From Opitutaceae bacterium (GTDB lineage Bacteria > Verrucomicrobiota > Verrucomicrobiia > Opitutales > Opitutaceae): DNA of 64,000 bases. Under the pieces are notes generated by a model. The model saw only the letters and a program-made list of their open reading frames with translations, did no database searches and had not been told where the DNA came from. Of this stretch, positions 46,566 to 54,987 are shown one piece after another. The stretch lies in NCBI GenBank assembly GCA_019634615.1, contig JAHCAZ010000011.1:46293-110292 (forward strand), given 5' to 3'. Each line of letters begins with the position of its first letter. The stretch's first letter is position 1. The position numbers and the translations under genes are program-made.

Positions 46566-48808
46566 GGCGTGGGGTGCCCGGCGGCAACGGCCGCGGCGAG
46601 GGCGGAATGGGCGGGGAGGACGACGTCGGCGCCGAACAGCGTGGTCACGCGCTGGCGCGCGGCGCGGGCAAGCTCGCGGCCGATTGGCGGCGAGAGCAGC
46701 AGGCGCGCAAGGCCTTCGGCCCAGGCCGCGGTGTCACCGGGCGGAACCAGTGTGGCCTCGAGGCCGGGGCGGGCGAGTTCGCTGATTCCCGTGATGGCGG
46801 AGGCCAGCAGCGGCGTGCCGCAGGCCATGGCCTCGAGCACGACGCGGGGCGACGATTCCTCGTAGCTGGAACACACCGTGAGGTCGGCCGCGGCGTAGTA
46901 GCCGAGGAAGTCGGGAGTCTCGCGATGCACGGCGAGATTGGGCAGCGCGAGGTCGGCGAGCACGGCGCCGAGGAGATCGTCGAACGGCGAGTCGCGGCCG
47001 CCGAGCAGCACGAAGCGCGTGCGGGCCGCGAGCGCGGGATGGCGGCGGTTGAACAGGGCCACGGACCGGACGAAACCGAGCTGGCCCTTGCGATCGCAGA
47101 CCGTGCCCACGTTCGTGACGAGGAGTTCGTCCCCGCGAACGCCGAAGCGCTCGCGCAGCGCCGCGCGCGGGTGCGCCGCGAGCCACGCGTCGATGCGACC
47201 GACATCCACCCACCCGGGCGTCAGCACGCCATTGACGGGCGAGCCGGGGCCGACGTGGTGGCCGCGGGTGGCTTCGCTCGTGAAGCTCACGGCGTCGGCA
47301 AGCGTCAGCGCCTCCTCGGCCAGCGTGACCACGGCCGGCGGCACGTGCTCGCGGTAGAAGGCGGCGGGCGTGGTGCTTTCATGGACGTAGCTGAGGACGC
47401 GCGCGCCGGCGGCCTTGGCGCAGTGCACCGCCCAGAAGGTGGTGAACGTGTTGGTGATGACGAGGTCCGCGCCGCCGAAGTCGAAGCTTCGCCCCAGCGC
47501 GGCGAGCGCGTTGGCCGCGTCGGCGGCACTCGCCGCGCGGAAGACGGCCGCCGTGTCGACGAGCACGACGCGCGCGCCGCCGGCCTCGAACCGGGCGCGC
47601 AGCGGGCCGTCGCTGGGGGAGAGGACGGTGAGCTTCGAGCCGTGCGCGGCGAGGTGGCAGGCGAGGTCGAGCAGGAAGAGGGGCGCGCCCTCGAGGTTGA
47701 GGTTGTGGGTGGCGAGGCTGATCCGGGCTGGTGGGCGGGCGACGGCCCCGCCGCCAGGCGAAGCCGCGGCGCGGCGCCCAACCGCCCGCGGGGCAGGGCG
47801 GAGGTAAGCGTCGCGCAGGCGACCGGTCGCGGCGCGGAGCTCCTCGTCCTCGATGATCGGCACACCACGGTGCGCCAAGGCCCGGCGCCAGGCGGTCTCG
47901 GCGGCCGCGAAATTGGCGGCGGTCGCACCGGGCCAGGGGTACTTCTCCACGACGGAATCGTGGCGCCGCGTGGTCCGGACCTGCACGAGATGCAGGGCGC
48001 CGTCGCCGGTCTCGGCGTAGAGCCGCACGGCGACCGGGTTCGGCAGTTGCGCGGGCACGTAGACGTAGCCCTCGTAGCCGGAGACGCCGGCGACGGGATA
48101 CTGCGGGAAGTGCGGGATCAGGTTGGCGGTGGCCCGGCCCAGCTTGAGCGGCTCCATGGTCTGCAGGTCGGCCGTGGCCCAGAGGCGCTCGATCTTCCCC
48201 GCGGTGTGAAAGAGGTAGCCGACCACGAGGACGAGGCCGAAACGGCTGGCATTCACCACCGAGGGTTCGTCGGCGTGGCCGATGAACGGCTGGGGTGGCG
48301 GCAGGAGGTCGTGGACCGGCGGGAGATCGGCCGCGAGTTCCGCGGCAAGGCGCCCCCAGTCGGCCTGGGGTTGGGTGCGGCGTGAGCGCAGGAGCAGCTC
48401 GAGGCCCCGGGTGAAGTCGTGCCAGCGAAATGCATGGGGTGCCGGGGCGGTCAGGGTGGGCGCGGGCGAACCCTCGACGCGATAGGAGACCGTGTCGAAC
48501 ACGGACCACACCCCCTCGAGCTCGAGCACTTCCAGCACGACGTCGACCCGGCCGGGGGGGAACTCGATCGCGACGCAGAACTCCGCGAGGGCGTAACGGC
48601 GCCCGGTCTGGAAATGCGCCGCGAGGTCGGCGCGCGGGCGCCCGTGGATGCCGGGGTAGACCTGTGCGCCGACGCGCGCGCGAACGTCCACGAAGTGGCC
48701 GCCTGGTTTCGGCCAGACCCACCCGCGGACAACCTGCCAGCTCGGCGCAACCGCGCTCCCGGGAACCGGGGCCTCGATGTGCGAATGACTGAAGGTGGTC
48801 TCGGGCAT
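46562..48808 (-). CDS. Modular glycosyltransferase: two beta modules plus GT4 (second copy)
   Basis: 748 residues, a paralog of the protein at 44325-46565. Module 1 (about 20-125: WQVVRGWVWPKPGGHFVDVRA) and a more divergent module 2 (about 175-300: PPPQPFIGHADEP, FGLVLVVGYLFH, YVYVPAQLPNPVAVRLYAE) precede the GT4 domain (about 358-748) with ATHNLNLEGAPLFLLDLA, DRKGQLGFVR and SYEESSPRVVLEAMAC. All core GT4 residues are present, so both tandem copies should be active. It lies 3 bp downstream of the giant gene at 48812-52771. Confidence 0.88.
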   Translation of the reverse strand: MPETTFSHSHIEAPVPGSAVAPSWQVVRGWVWPKPGGHFVDVRARVGAQVYPGIHGRPRADLAAHFQTGRRYALAEFCVAIEFPPGRVDVVLEVLELEGVWSVFDTVSYRVEGSPAPTLTAPAPHAFRWHDFTRGLELLLRSRRTQPQADWGRLAAELAADLPPVHDLLPPPQPFIGHADEPSVVNASRFGLVLVVGYLFHTAGKIERLWATADLQTMEPLKLGRATANLIPHFPQYPVAGVSGYEGYVYVPAQLPNPVAVRLYAETGDGALHLVQVRTTRRHDSVVEKYPWPGATAANFAAAETAWRRALAHRGVPIIEDEELRAATGRLRDAYLRPAPRAVGRRAAASPGGGAVARPPARISLATHNLNLEGAPLFLLDLACHLAAHGSKLTVLSPSDGPLRARFEAGGARVVLVDTAAVFRAASAADAANALAALGRSFDFGGADLVITNTFTTFWAVHCAKAAGARVLSYVHESTTPAAFYREHVPPAVVTLAEEALTLADAVSFTSEATRGHHVGPGSPVNGVLTPGWVDVGRIDAWLAAHPRAALRERFGVRGDELLVTNVGTVCDRKGQLGFVRSVALFNRRHPALAARTRFVLLGGRDSPFDDLLGAVLADLALPNLAVHRETPDFLGYYAAADLTVCSSYEESSPRVVLEAMACGTPLLASAITGISELARPGLEATLVPPGDTAAWAEGLARLLLSPPIGRELARAARQRVTTLFGADVVLPAHSALAAAVAAGHPTP

Positions 48809-48811
48809 GGG

Positions 48812-51800
48812 TCAGCCGAGCCAGGCCTCGCGCACCATCTCAAGGTGGCGCGGCAGGGCGCGATCGTGGTGGTAATGGCGGGCGGCCCGGGCCCGGGCCA
48901 TCGAGATCATGCGCCGGTCGCCGGCGAAGTGGTCCGCCAGGGCGAGCTTCAGGGCGTCGGCGAGCTTGAACGGGTCGCCCGCCGGGACCAGGCGGGCCTC
49001 GTCCGTGTTGGTCAGCATCTCGGCGATGCCGTTGACGTCGGTGCTCACGATCCGGTTGCCAAACACCATCGCCTCGAGGATGACGCGCGGGAACGATTCC
49101 TCGAAGCTCGTGCAGACCAGGAGGTCCGACAGGTGGTAGAAGTCGTAGATGTCGGGCGTCTCCGGGAAGATCCTCACTTCCTCCAGGCCCATGAGCTTGA
49201 TGTCCTCGAGGAGCGTTTCCATGTACAGTCCCTCGCGGGCCCCGACCATCACCCACTGGATCTTGCGGCCGGGGAAGAGGGTCGGGAGTTCCTTGCGCAG
49301 CAGGTCGATGCCGCGGATATAGATGTGCTGGCCCTTGCGCTCGCAGACCGAGCCGATGTTGACGACCACGACGGCCTCGGGATCGAGCCCATGCCTGCGC
49401 CGCAGGTCCGCCCGGTCGTGCCCGGCGGCGAACCGGTCGATGCGCGCAAAATCAACCCAACTCGGCAGCAGGCGGAAATTGTCCTCGGCGTTCAGCGGCT
49501 CGTGGATGGTGCCGGTCGACCGCGCCGTGAACACGACGCGGGTGGCGAGGCGGAAGGCCTCCTCCACGGTGGCGTGCATCGCGGCGGGCAGGAGCGGCTG
49601 GAAGAAGCGCTTCACCAGGTTGCTCTCGTGGATGTAGAACGCGCTGGGCTTGCCGACCTGGCGCGCGAGGTGGACGGCCCAGTAGGCCAGCATGGTGTTG
49701 GCAACGATCACATCGGCCTCGGTGCAGGGGTGCTCCCTGGCGAAGGCGGCGAGGGCGGAGGTGAAGGTGGCCGCGGTCGTCGCCGTGGTGAGGGCACGGG
49801 TGTCCCAGACTTCGACGGGGAGGCCGGCCGCCTCGAAGCGCGCGCGCAGCGGTCCCTCCTCGGGCGAGACGACGCGGACCTGGACGCCGGGCTGCTCGGC
49901 GAGAAAGCGGGCAAGCTCGAAGATGAAGATCGGCGCGCCCTCGAACTTCAGGTTGTGCGTGACGACCAAGGCACGGAACGGCCGGGGCGTGCGGGCGTAG
50001 CGCTGATGGTAGGGATTCAGCGGCAGGTTGCGCGGGGGGAAGTCGAGGGCCTCGGCGAGGAAAGGGTCCCGGCGTGCGCCATGGCGGGCGATGTAGGCGA
50101 GGTGCTCGCGCTCGGCGTAGGCGTGGCCGCGCGAGGCGCTGCCGCGGTGGCGCAGGACGGCCTGAGGGGTGTAGACCGTCCGCGCGCCGGCGAGGCCGGC
50201 GCGGAGGCAGAAATCCACGTCGTTGTAGGCGACGCGCAGGTCCTGCTCGTCGAAGCCGCCCAGCTGCCGGTAGAGATCGGTGCGGGTGAGGAGGCACGCG
50301 CCGGTGACGGCGGCCACCGTGCGCGCGGCGTGCGGCAGGAAGAGGTAGCCGAGGTCGTCGGCGGGTTCGCGCTCGAAGAGCACGTGCGGCAGGCCGTCCT
50401 CGCGGCTCAGGGAGATCCCGGCGTGGTTGAGGGTGCCGTCGGGGTAGAGGAGCTTGGCGCCGACGATGCCCACGCCGGTGACCGACATCCAGCCGACCAT
50501 GTCCTCGAGCCAGCCCGGGGCGATGGCCTCGACGTCATTGTTGAGGTGGAGGACCAGCGGCGTCGTGGCGCGGGCGGTGCCGAGGTTGACGAGGCGCGAG
50601 TAGTTGAAGCCCGCGGGATCGGCGGGGGCGCGCAGCACCGTGACGCGGAGATCGGCACGGGCCGGCAGGCCGGCGAGGTACTCGAGGGCCGCCGGGTCGT
50701 CGGAGGCGTCGTCAACCACGATGACCGCGACCGAATCGCGGGGAACGGTGCGGGCGAGGGAGTCGAGACAGGGCTGGAGGAGGTCGGGGCGGTTCCTGGA
50801 CGGGATGACGATCGTGACCGGGTGCTCGCGGAGCAGGGCGGCGTCCCACTTCAGCTGGTGCAGGCAGAGCGCGTAGTTCCGGGCGAACTCCGGGAGCATG
50901 GGCTCGGCGCGCAGGCGGCGCCGGGCGACGGCCTCGGCGATGGCCCGGCGGGCGGCGTCAAACAGGTAGGCCTTCTGGTCGCCGCGCGTGGCGGTGCTCT
51001 CGGCGTGGGCGCGCCAGTGGTAACCGATGCCGGGCACGTGGACGACATCGTGGGCGGGGATGAGCTCCCAGCAGCGCAGGAACAGGTCGATATCCTGGGC
51101 GCCGTTGAACTCCGGGCGGAGGCGGCCGGCGCGCTCGACGACCTCGCGGCGGATGACGGTCAGGTGATGCGTGTAGTTATGGGTGAGCGCCATCTCCGGG
51201 CTCCAGCCGCCCTTGAACTGCGGGTCGAAACGGCGGCCGGTGTCATCGATCTTGTCCTCGTCGGTGTAGAGGTACGAAGCCGTCGGCTGGCGGACGATGG
51301 CCGCCGCGACGTTCAGCAGCGCGTCGTGCGGCAGCAGGTCGTCATGGTCAAGCAGGGCCACGAACTCCCCCGTCGCGGCATCGAGGGCCGAGTTGGTGGC
51401 GCGGGCGATGTGGCCGTTTTCCGTCCGGAAGACCGGCTTGATGCGGGCATCGCCCCGGGCGGCTTCCGTGAGGAGGCGGCGGACATGGGGTTGCGGCGAG
51501 GCGTCGTCGGCGATGCAGAGCTCCCAGCGAGGGTAGATCTGGCTGCGCATGCAGTCGAGGAGCTCGCGGAGATAGCGCTCGGGCGTATTGTAGGCGGGCA
51601 CGACGACGCTGATCAGCGGGCCGCCGGACCGCCCCAGGGCGGCGGCGTCCTCCTCCAGGACCGCCCGCAGGCGGGGGGTGAGGCGGTTGTGGTGGCACCA
51701 GCGGTCGTAGGGATTCTGATCCCGGCGGCGTGCCTGCGCCGGCGGCGCGACCCTGGGTTCTCCCCGGCCCAGCGTGGCGGCGAGGTGGGCCTGCAGGCGC

Positions 51801-52771
51801 CGGATCTCCGCGCGGCTCTGGGACCAGCTGTCGAATTGGAAGCGGCCGAGGAGTCGTCCGCGCAGGAACGCGGCCACGACCTTGGCGAACAGCCAGGGCC
51901 GGTAGATTGGCACCGGGCCGGAGTGCTCGTCGCGCCGGTCGAGGTGCATCCGTCGCGCAAAGGCGAGCCGGCGGCCTTCCGGCGTGTCGGCAAAGATCTT
52001 CAGGTTCGCGGGGCTGGGGGTGTCCCGGCGGATGTCGACGAGCCCATAGTAGCCGGATTTCAGCGCGTTCGCATGGTCGGGCCGGTGGTGGGCGACGTCG
52101 GGCCGGTCCTTGGGGTAGACCAGGCGGTTCTCGGTCAGGACGCCGGTGGTGGCGCTGAGCTGGTTGATCTCCTGGCCGACGCCGAAGAGCCAGCCGGTGA
52201 TGCGAAATTTGTCGTAGCCCGCATTGATCCAATAGCCGGGGTTCTCGATAAAACCCAGGAAATGCTCACCGACCGCGACGTCCGAGGTCGGCGTGAGGAG
52301 GTCGCGCAAGACCGCGTCGGTCTCCCGGCAGAGCGCACTCCAGTTGAGCCGGTGGAAGTGCCGGTAGAGGTACTGCAGCGATTGATAGACCAGCGCGGCG
52401 CGCAGGATCCGGGTGGGTTTCCGGGCCGAGGCGGGCAGCGCGGTGGTATCCAGCGGCGTGCGGAAGAATTCCTTCCAGCCCAGGCCGTCGTGGTAATCGA
52501 GGGCCAGTTCGCGGGCGCCGCGCCAGACCTGCACCCGTTGCATGAAACCGGTGCGGCGGGCCGCGAGGCTGCCGCCGAGGGCCAGCTGGGTGTCGGGCCG
52601 GTCCAGCCCATGGATCCCGAGATAGACACGCTTGTCGACCCGGGCGCGAATATCGAGGCAGGTGGCGCCCTCGCCCAGATAAAGCCAGCCCGTGATTTCC
52701 AGGCCATCGACCGCCGGCCGCCAGGTGGCAGGACTGTCGATGTGGTATTGCGGCGCCGGCGACGGGATCAT
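48812..52771 (-). CDS. Giant modular glycosyltransferase: two beta modules, GT2, GT2, GT4
   Basis: 1319 residues. Module 1 (about 18-110: GLEITGWLYLGEGATCLDIRA) and module 2 (about 175-285: YDKFRITGWLFG, RPDVAHHRPDHANALKSGYY, EGRRLAFARRM) are followed by an intact first GT2 domain (about 385-600; VVVPAYNTPERYL, DXD-type LLDHDDLLP near 476, GAQDIDLFLR), a second GT2 (about 649-890; IVIPSRNRPDLLQ, LHLNNDVEAI, YNDVDFCLRA) and a GT4 (about 932-1319; THNLKFEGAPIFIF, ERKGQHIYI, SFEESFPRVILE). Three active sites in one chain suggest sequential assembly of an oligosaccharide unit. It is the first gene of its minus-strand series; the divergent GT-C gene starts 71 bp away. Confidence 0.92.
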   Translation of the reverse strand: MIPSPAPQYHIDSPATWRPAVDGLEITGWLYLGEGATCLDIRARVDKRVYLGIHGLDRPDTQLALGGSLAARRTGFMQRVQVWRGARELALDYHDGLGWKEFFRTPLDTTALPASARKPTRILRAALVYQSLQYLYRHFHRLNWSALCRETDAVLRDLLTPTSDVAVGEHFLGFIENPGYWINAGYDKFRITGWLFGVGQEINQLSATTGVLTENRLVYPKDRPDVAHHRPDHANALKSGYYGLVDIRRDTPSPANLKIFADTPEGRRLAFARRMHLDRRDEHSGPVPIYRPWLFAKVVAAFLRGRLLGRFQFDSWSQSRAEIRRLQAHLAATLGRGEPRVAPPAQARRRDQNPYDRWCHHNRLTPRLRAVLEEDAAALGRSGGPLISVVVPAYNTPERYLRELLDCMRSQIYPRWELCIADDASPQPHVRRLLTEAARGDARIKPVFRTENGHIARATNSALDAATGEFVALLDHDDLLPHDALLNVAAAIVRQPTASYLYTDEDKIDDTGRRFDPQFKGGWSPEMALTHNYTHHLTVIRREVVERAGRLRPEFNGAQDIDLFLRCWELIPAHDVVHVPGIGYHWRAHAESTATRGDQKAYLFDAARRAIAEAVARRRLRAEPMLPEFARNYALCLHQLKWDAALLREHPVTIVIPSRNRPDLLQPCLDSLARTVPRDSVAVIVVDDASDDPAALEYLAGLPARADLRVTVLRAPADPAGFNYSRLVNLGTARATTPLVLHLNNDVEAIAPGWLEDMVGWMSVTGVGIVGAKLLYPDGTLNHAGISLSREDGLPHVLFEREPADDLGYLFLPHAARTVAAVTGACLLTRTDLYRQLGGFDEQDLRVAYNDVDFCLRAGLAGARTVYTPQAVLRHRGSASRGHAYAEREHLAYIARHGARRDPFLAEALDFPPRNLPLNPYHQRYARTPRPFRALVVTHNLKFEGAPIFIFELARFLAEQPGVQVRVVSPEEGPLRARFEAAGLPVEVWDTRALTTATTAATFTSALAAFAREHPCTEADVIVANTMLAYWAVHLARQVGKPSAFYIHESNLVKRFFQPLLPAAMHATVEEAFRLATRVVFTARSTGTIHEPLNAEDNFRLLPSWVDFARIDRFAAGHDRADLRRRHGLDPEAVVVVNIGSVCERKGQHIYIRGIDLLRKELPTLFPGRKIQWVMVGAREGLYMETLLEDIKLMGLEEVRIFPETPDIYDFYHLSDLLVCTSFEESFPRVILEAMVFGNRIVSTDVNGIAEMLTNTDEARLVPAGDPFKLADALKLALADHFAGDRRMISMARARAARHYHHDRALPRHLEMVREAWLG

Positions 52772-52842
52772 TGGGAGGGCGAATTAAGCGGCGGGGCGCC
52801 GAGGGGAGTAAAGCCTGTTCCTGTCGGCTCGGAAGCCGTTGA

Positions 52843-54984
52843 ATGTGGTTGGCAATTCCGCGGGGTTGGCCTTGCCTCGCCGCCTTGGATTCGCCCTCCC
52901 AGACGACGCGGTCCCCGAACCGGGCCGAGATTGCGGTCTCAGTGATCTTGTTCATCGCGGCCCTGGCCTTTCACGCCTGGGGCGTGTCGGTCGGCTGGAA
53001 AAGCCGCAACTTGCCTGGCGTGGAGTTCCGGCAGGCCCAGACCGCGCTCTCGACCTACCATATCAACCAGGACGATCGCTTTGACCTGGCCTATCCGACG
53101 CCCGTGCTCGGCAAGCCATGGTCCGTGCCGATGGAGTTCCCGCTCTACCAGTGGACCGTGGTCGTGACCTCGCGGATCACGGGCCTGGGCCTGACCAAGG
53201 CGGCCCGGGCGGTAAGCATTGCCTGCTTCTACCTGGCCCTGCCGGCGATCTTCCTCCTGCTCGCCCGCTGGGCGGTCCCGCCGGGGCGCCGGTGGCTGGT
53301 GCTCGCCCTGGTGGTGTCCTGTCCCTTCTATATATTCTACAGCCGCGCTTTCCTGATCGAGACGATGGCGCTGATGTTCGCGCTTTGGTTCTGGGTGGCG
53401 ATGGAGCGGGCGGTGGCCGGGCGCCGGCTCGGTTGGCTCGCGCTCGCGATCGTGGCCGGGTGTGGGGCCGGGCTGGTGAAGGTCACGACGCTCATGATCT
53501 ACCTCATCCCGGTGCTGCTTTGGTGCGGCTTGCGCCTGTGGCAGGGACGGCGGGACCTGGGGTGGCGGGGCGACCTGCGGTGGATGGTGGCCGCCCTGGC
53601 CCCGGCGGCGTTGAGCGCCGGGTGGTGGGTGGTTTATGCCGACCGGATCAAGGCGGCCAACCCCATGGCGGACTTCCTCTCCTCGGAGAATCTCCGGGAC
53701 TTCAATCTCGGCACCGTGGCGTCGCGTTTCTCCGGCGAGCTCTGGGCGCAGAAGCTGCAGATCGTGACCTGGCAGCTCACTTGGCTCCCCGTGCTGCTCG
53801 GCGCTGTATTGCTGCCGCTGCTGGGCGGGCGGCAGCTCCGGATGGGCGCCCTGGCCTGCCTGCTCGTTTTCGCCGGGGCGCTGGTCCTGTTTCCCGTCCT
53901 CTACGCCTACCACGAGTACTATTTTGTCGCGAACGCGGTGCTGCTGCTGCTCGCGGCGGGGCTGGGCGTCGTGGGCCTTATGGAGACCGCGCGGGGCCGT
54001 GTGATCGGCCTGATCGTGGCGCTGGTTTTGTGCGCGGGCCAGGCGTACCGCTACGTCGCGCATTTCTATCCCGATCAGCGCGGCATCAGCCCCGGCGGGA
54101 ACAGCCTGAGCCAACTGCTGCAGGCCATGACCCGGCCGAAGGAAGTGATCATCATTGCAGGGCAGGACTGGAACTCGATGACGCCCTACTATGCGCGCCG
54201 GAGGGCCCTGATGCTTCGCGAGGAAGCGACAAGAGATATGCCGCGGATCGATGCGGCCCTGCATGAGTTGGCGGACGAGCGCATCGGCGCGCTCGTCATC
54301 ACCGGCCGGCCCTGGCGGGAGCTTTTCCCGCTGGTGAGCCGCCTGGCTCCGCTCGGGTTGTCCCCGGAGCCTTGGCTGGCCTGGGGCGACACCTGGGTGT
54401 TCCTGCCGCAGGATCGCTGGCTCGAGACGGTCCTGTGGCTGGAAGGTGCGCCGCCGCCCGGCGTCGGCCTGGTGCCCGGGACCCGGCTGCCGGCGGCCAT
54501 GACGGGATCGTGGCGCGAATACTCCGCGCTGGGCGTCGAGCAACAGCAGCTCTTTGCGTCGATGCAGCCGGCGCCGCGACGGTTCCTGTGCACCTTCGAA
54601 CCCCAGGTGCGCGGGAGTGGCAAGGACGCCGCGTTCAGCTTGCACCCGTGGACCCGGTTGGTCTTCCCGCTGCCGGCCGGCGCCCACACCTTGCGCATGG
54701 TCCTTTGGTTCGATCCGAGTTCCTACCAGGTCGCGGCCGGCGAAGATCCCACCGATGGGGTCGGCATCACCGCCCTGAGCCGCCGGCCCGGCGAGACGCC
54801 GCAGGTGCTGCGACGCTGGCACCTCGACCCGGCCGCGCAGCCTGCCGATCGCGGCGCGCAGCCGGTGGTGCTCGAGTTCACCTTGGATCACGCGGGTGAC
54901 CTGGAGCTGATCGTCGACCCAGGGCAGCACGGACGCGACACGCGCGACTGGATCTGGATCCAAAACGGGCTCTCGATCAACTGA
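52843..54984 (+). CDS. GT-C-type membrane glycosyltransferase with NPCBM-like module
   Basis: 713 residues, the only plus-strand gene of the locus. After a soluble N-terminal stretch (about 1-28) and first helix (about 30-50), the first loop has EFRQAQTALSTYHINQDD..YPTPVLGKPWSVPMEFPLYQW, in the position of the acidic GT-C catalytic loop. About ten helices run to about 400, followed by an alpha/beta part and the NPCBM-like module (about 620-713: DPTDGVGITAL, RRWHLDPAAQPADRG, DTRDWIWIQ). It is a paralog of the convergent gene at 54988-57096. The start is uncertain; a downstream start at or before the first helix is also possible. Confidence 0.78.
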   Translation: MWLAIPRGWPCLAALDSPSQTTRSPNRAEIAVSVILFIAALAFHAWGVSVGWKSRNLPGVEFRQAQTALSTYHINQDDRFDLAYPTPVLGKPWSVPMEFPLYQWTVVVTSRITGLGLTKAARAVSIACFYLALPAIFLLLARWAVPPGRRWLVLALVVSCPFYIFYSRAFLIETMALMFALWFWVAMERAVAGRRLGWLALAIVAGCGAGLVKVTTLMIYLIPVLLWCGLRLWQGRRDLGWRGDLRWMVAALAPAALSAGWWVVYADRIKAANPMADFLSSENLRDFNLGTVASRFSGELWAQKLQIVTWQLTWLPVLLGAVLLPLLGGRQLRMGALACLLVFAGALVLFPVLYAYHEYYFVANAVLLLLAAGLGVVGLMETARGRVIGLIVALVLCAGQAYRYVAHFYPDQRGISPGGNSLSQLLQAMTRPKEVIIIAGQDWNSMTPYYARRRALMLREEATRDMPRIDAALHELADERIGALVITGRPWRELFPLVSRLAPLGLSPEPWLAWGDTWVFLPQDRWLETVLWLEGAPPPGVGLVPGTRLPAAMTGSWREYSALGVEQQQLFASMQPAPRRFLCTFEPQVRGSGKDAAFSLHPWTRLVFPLPAGAHTLRMVLWFDPSSYQVAAGEDPTDGVGITALSRRPGETPQVLRRWHLDPAAQPADRGAQPVVLEFTLDHAGDLELIVDPGQHGRDTRDWIWIQNGLSIN

Positions 54985-54987
54985 GCC

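Noticed and set aside
48419..52945. Very long open frame (about 1500 codons) on the plus strand opposite the giant glycosyltransferase
   Set aside because: It has repetitive Gly/Arg/Glu/Val-rich composition with no recognisable domains, as expected from the reverse strand of a GC-rich gene; the opposite strand encodes three clear glycosyltransferase domains.
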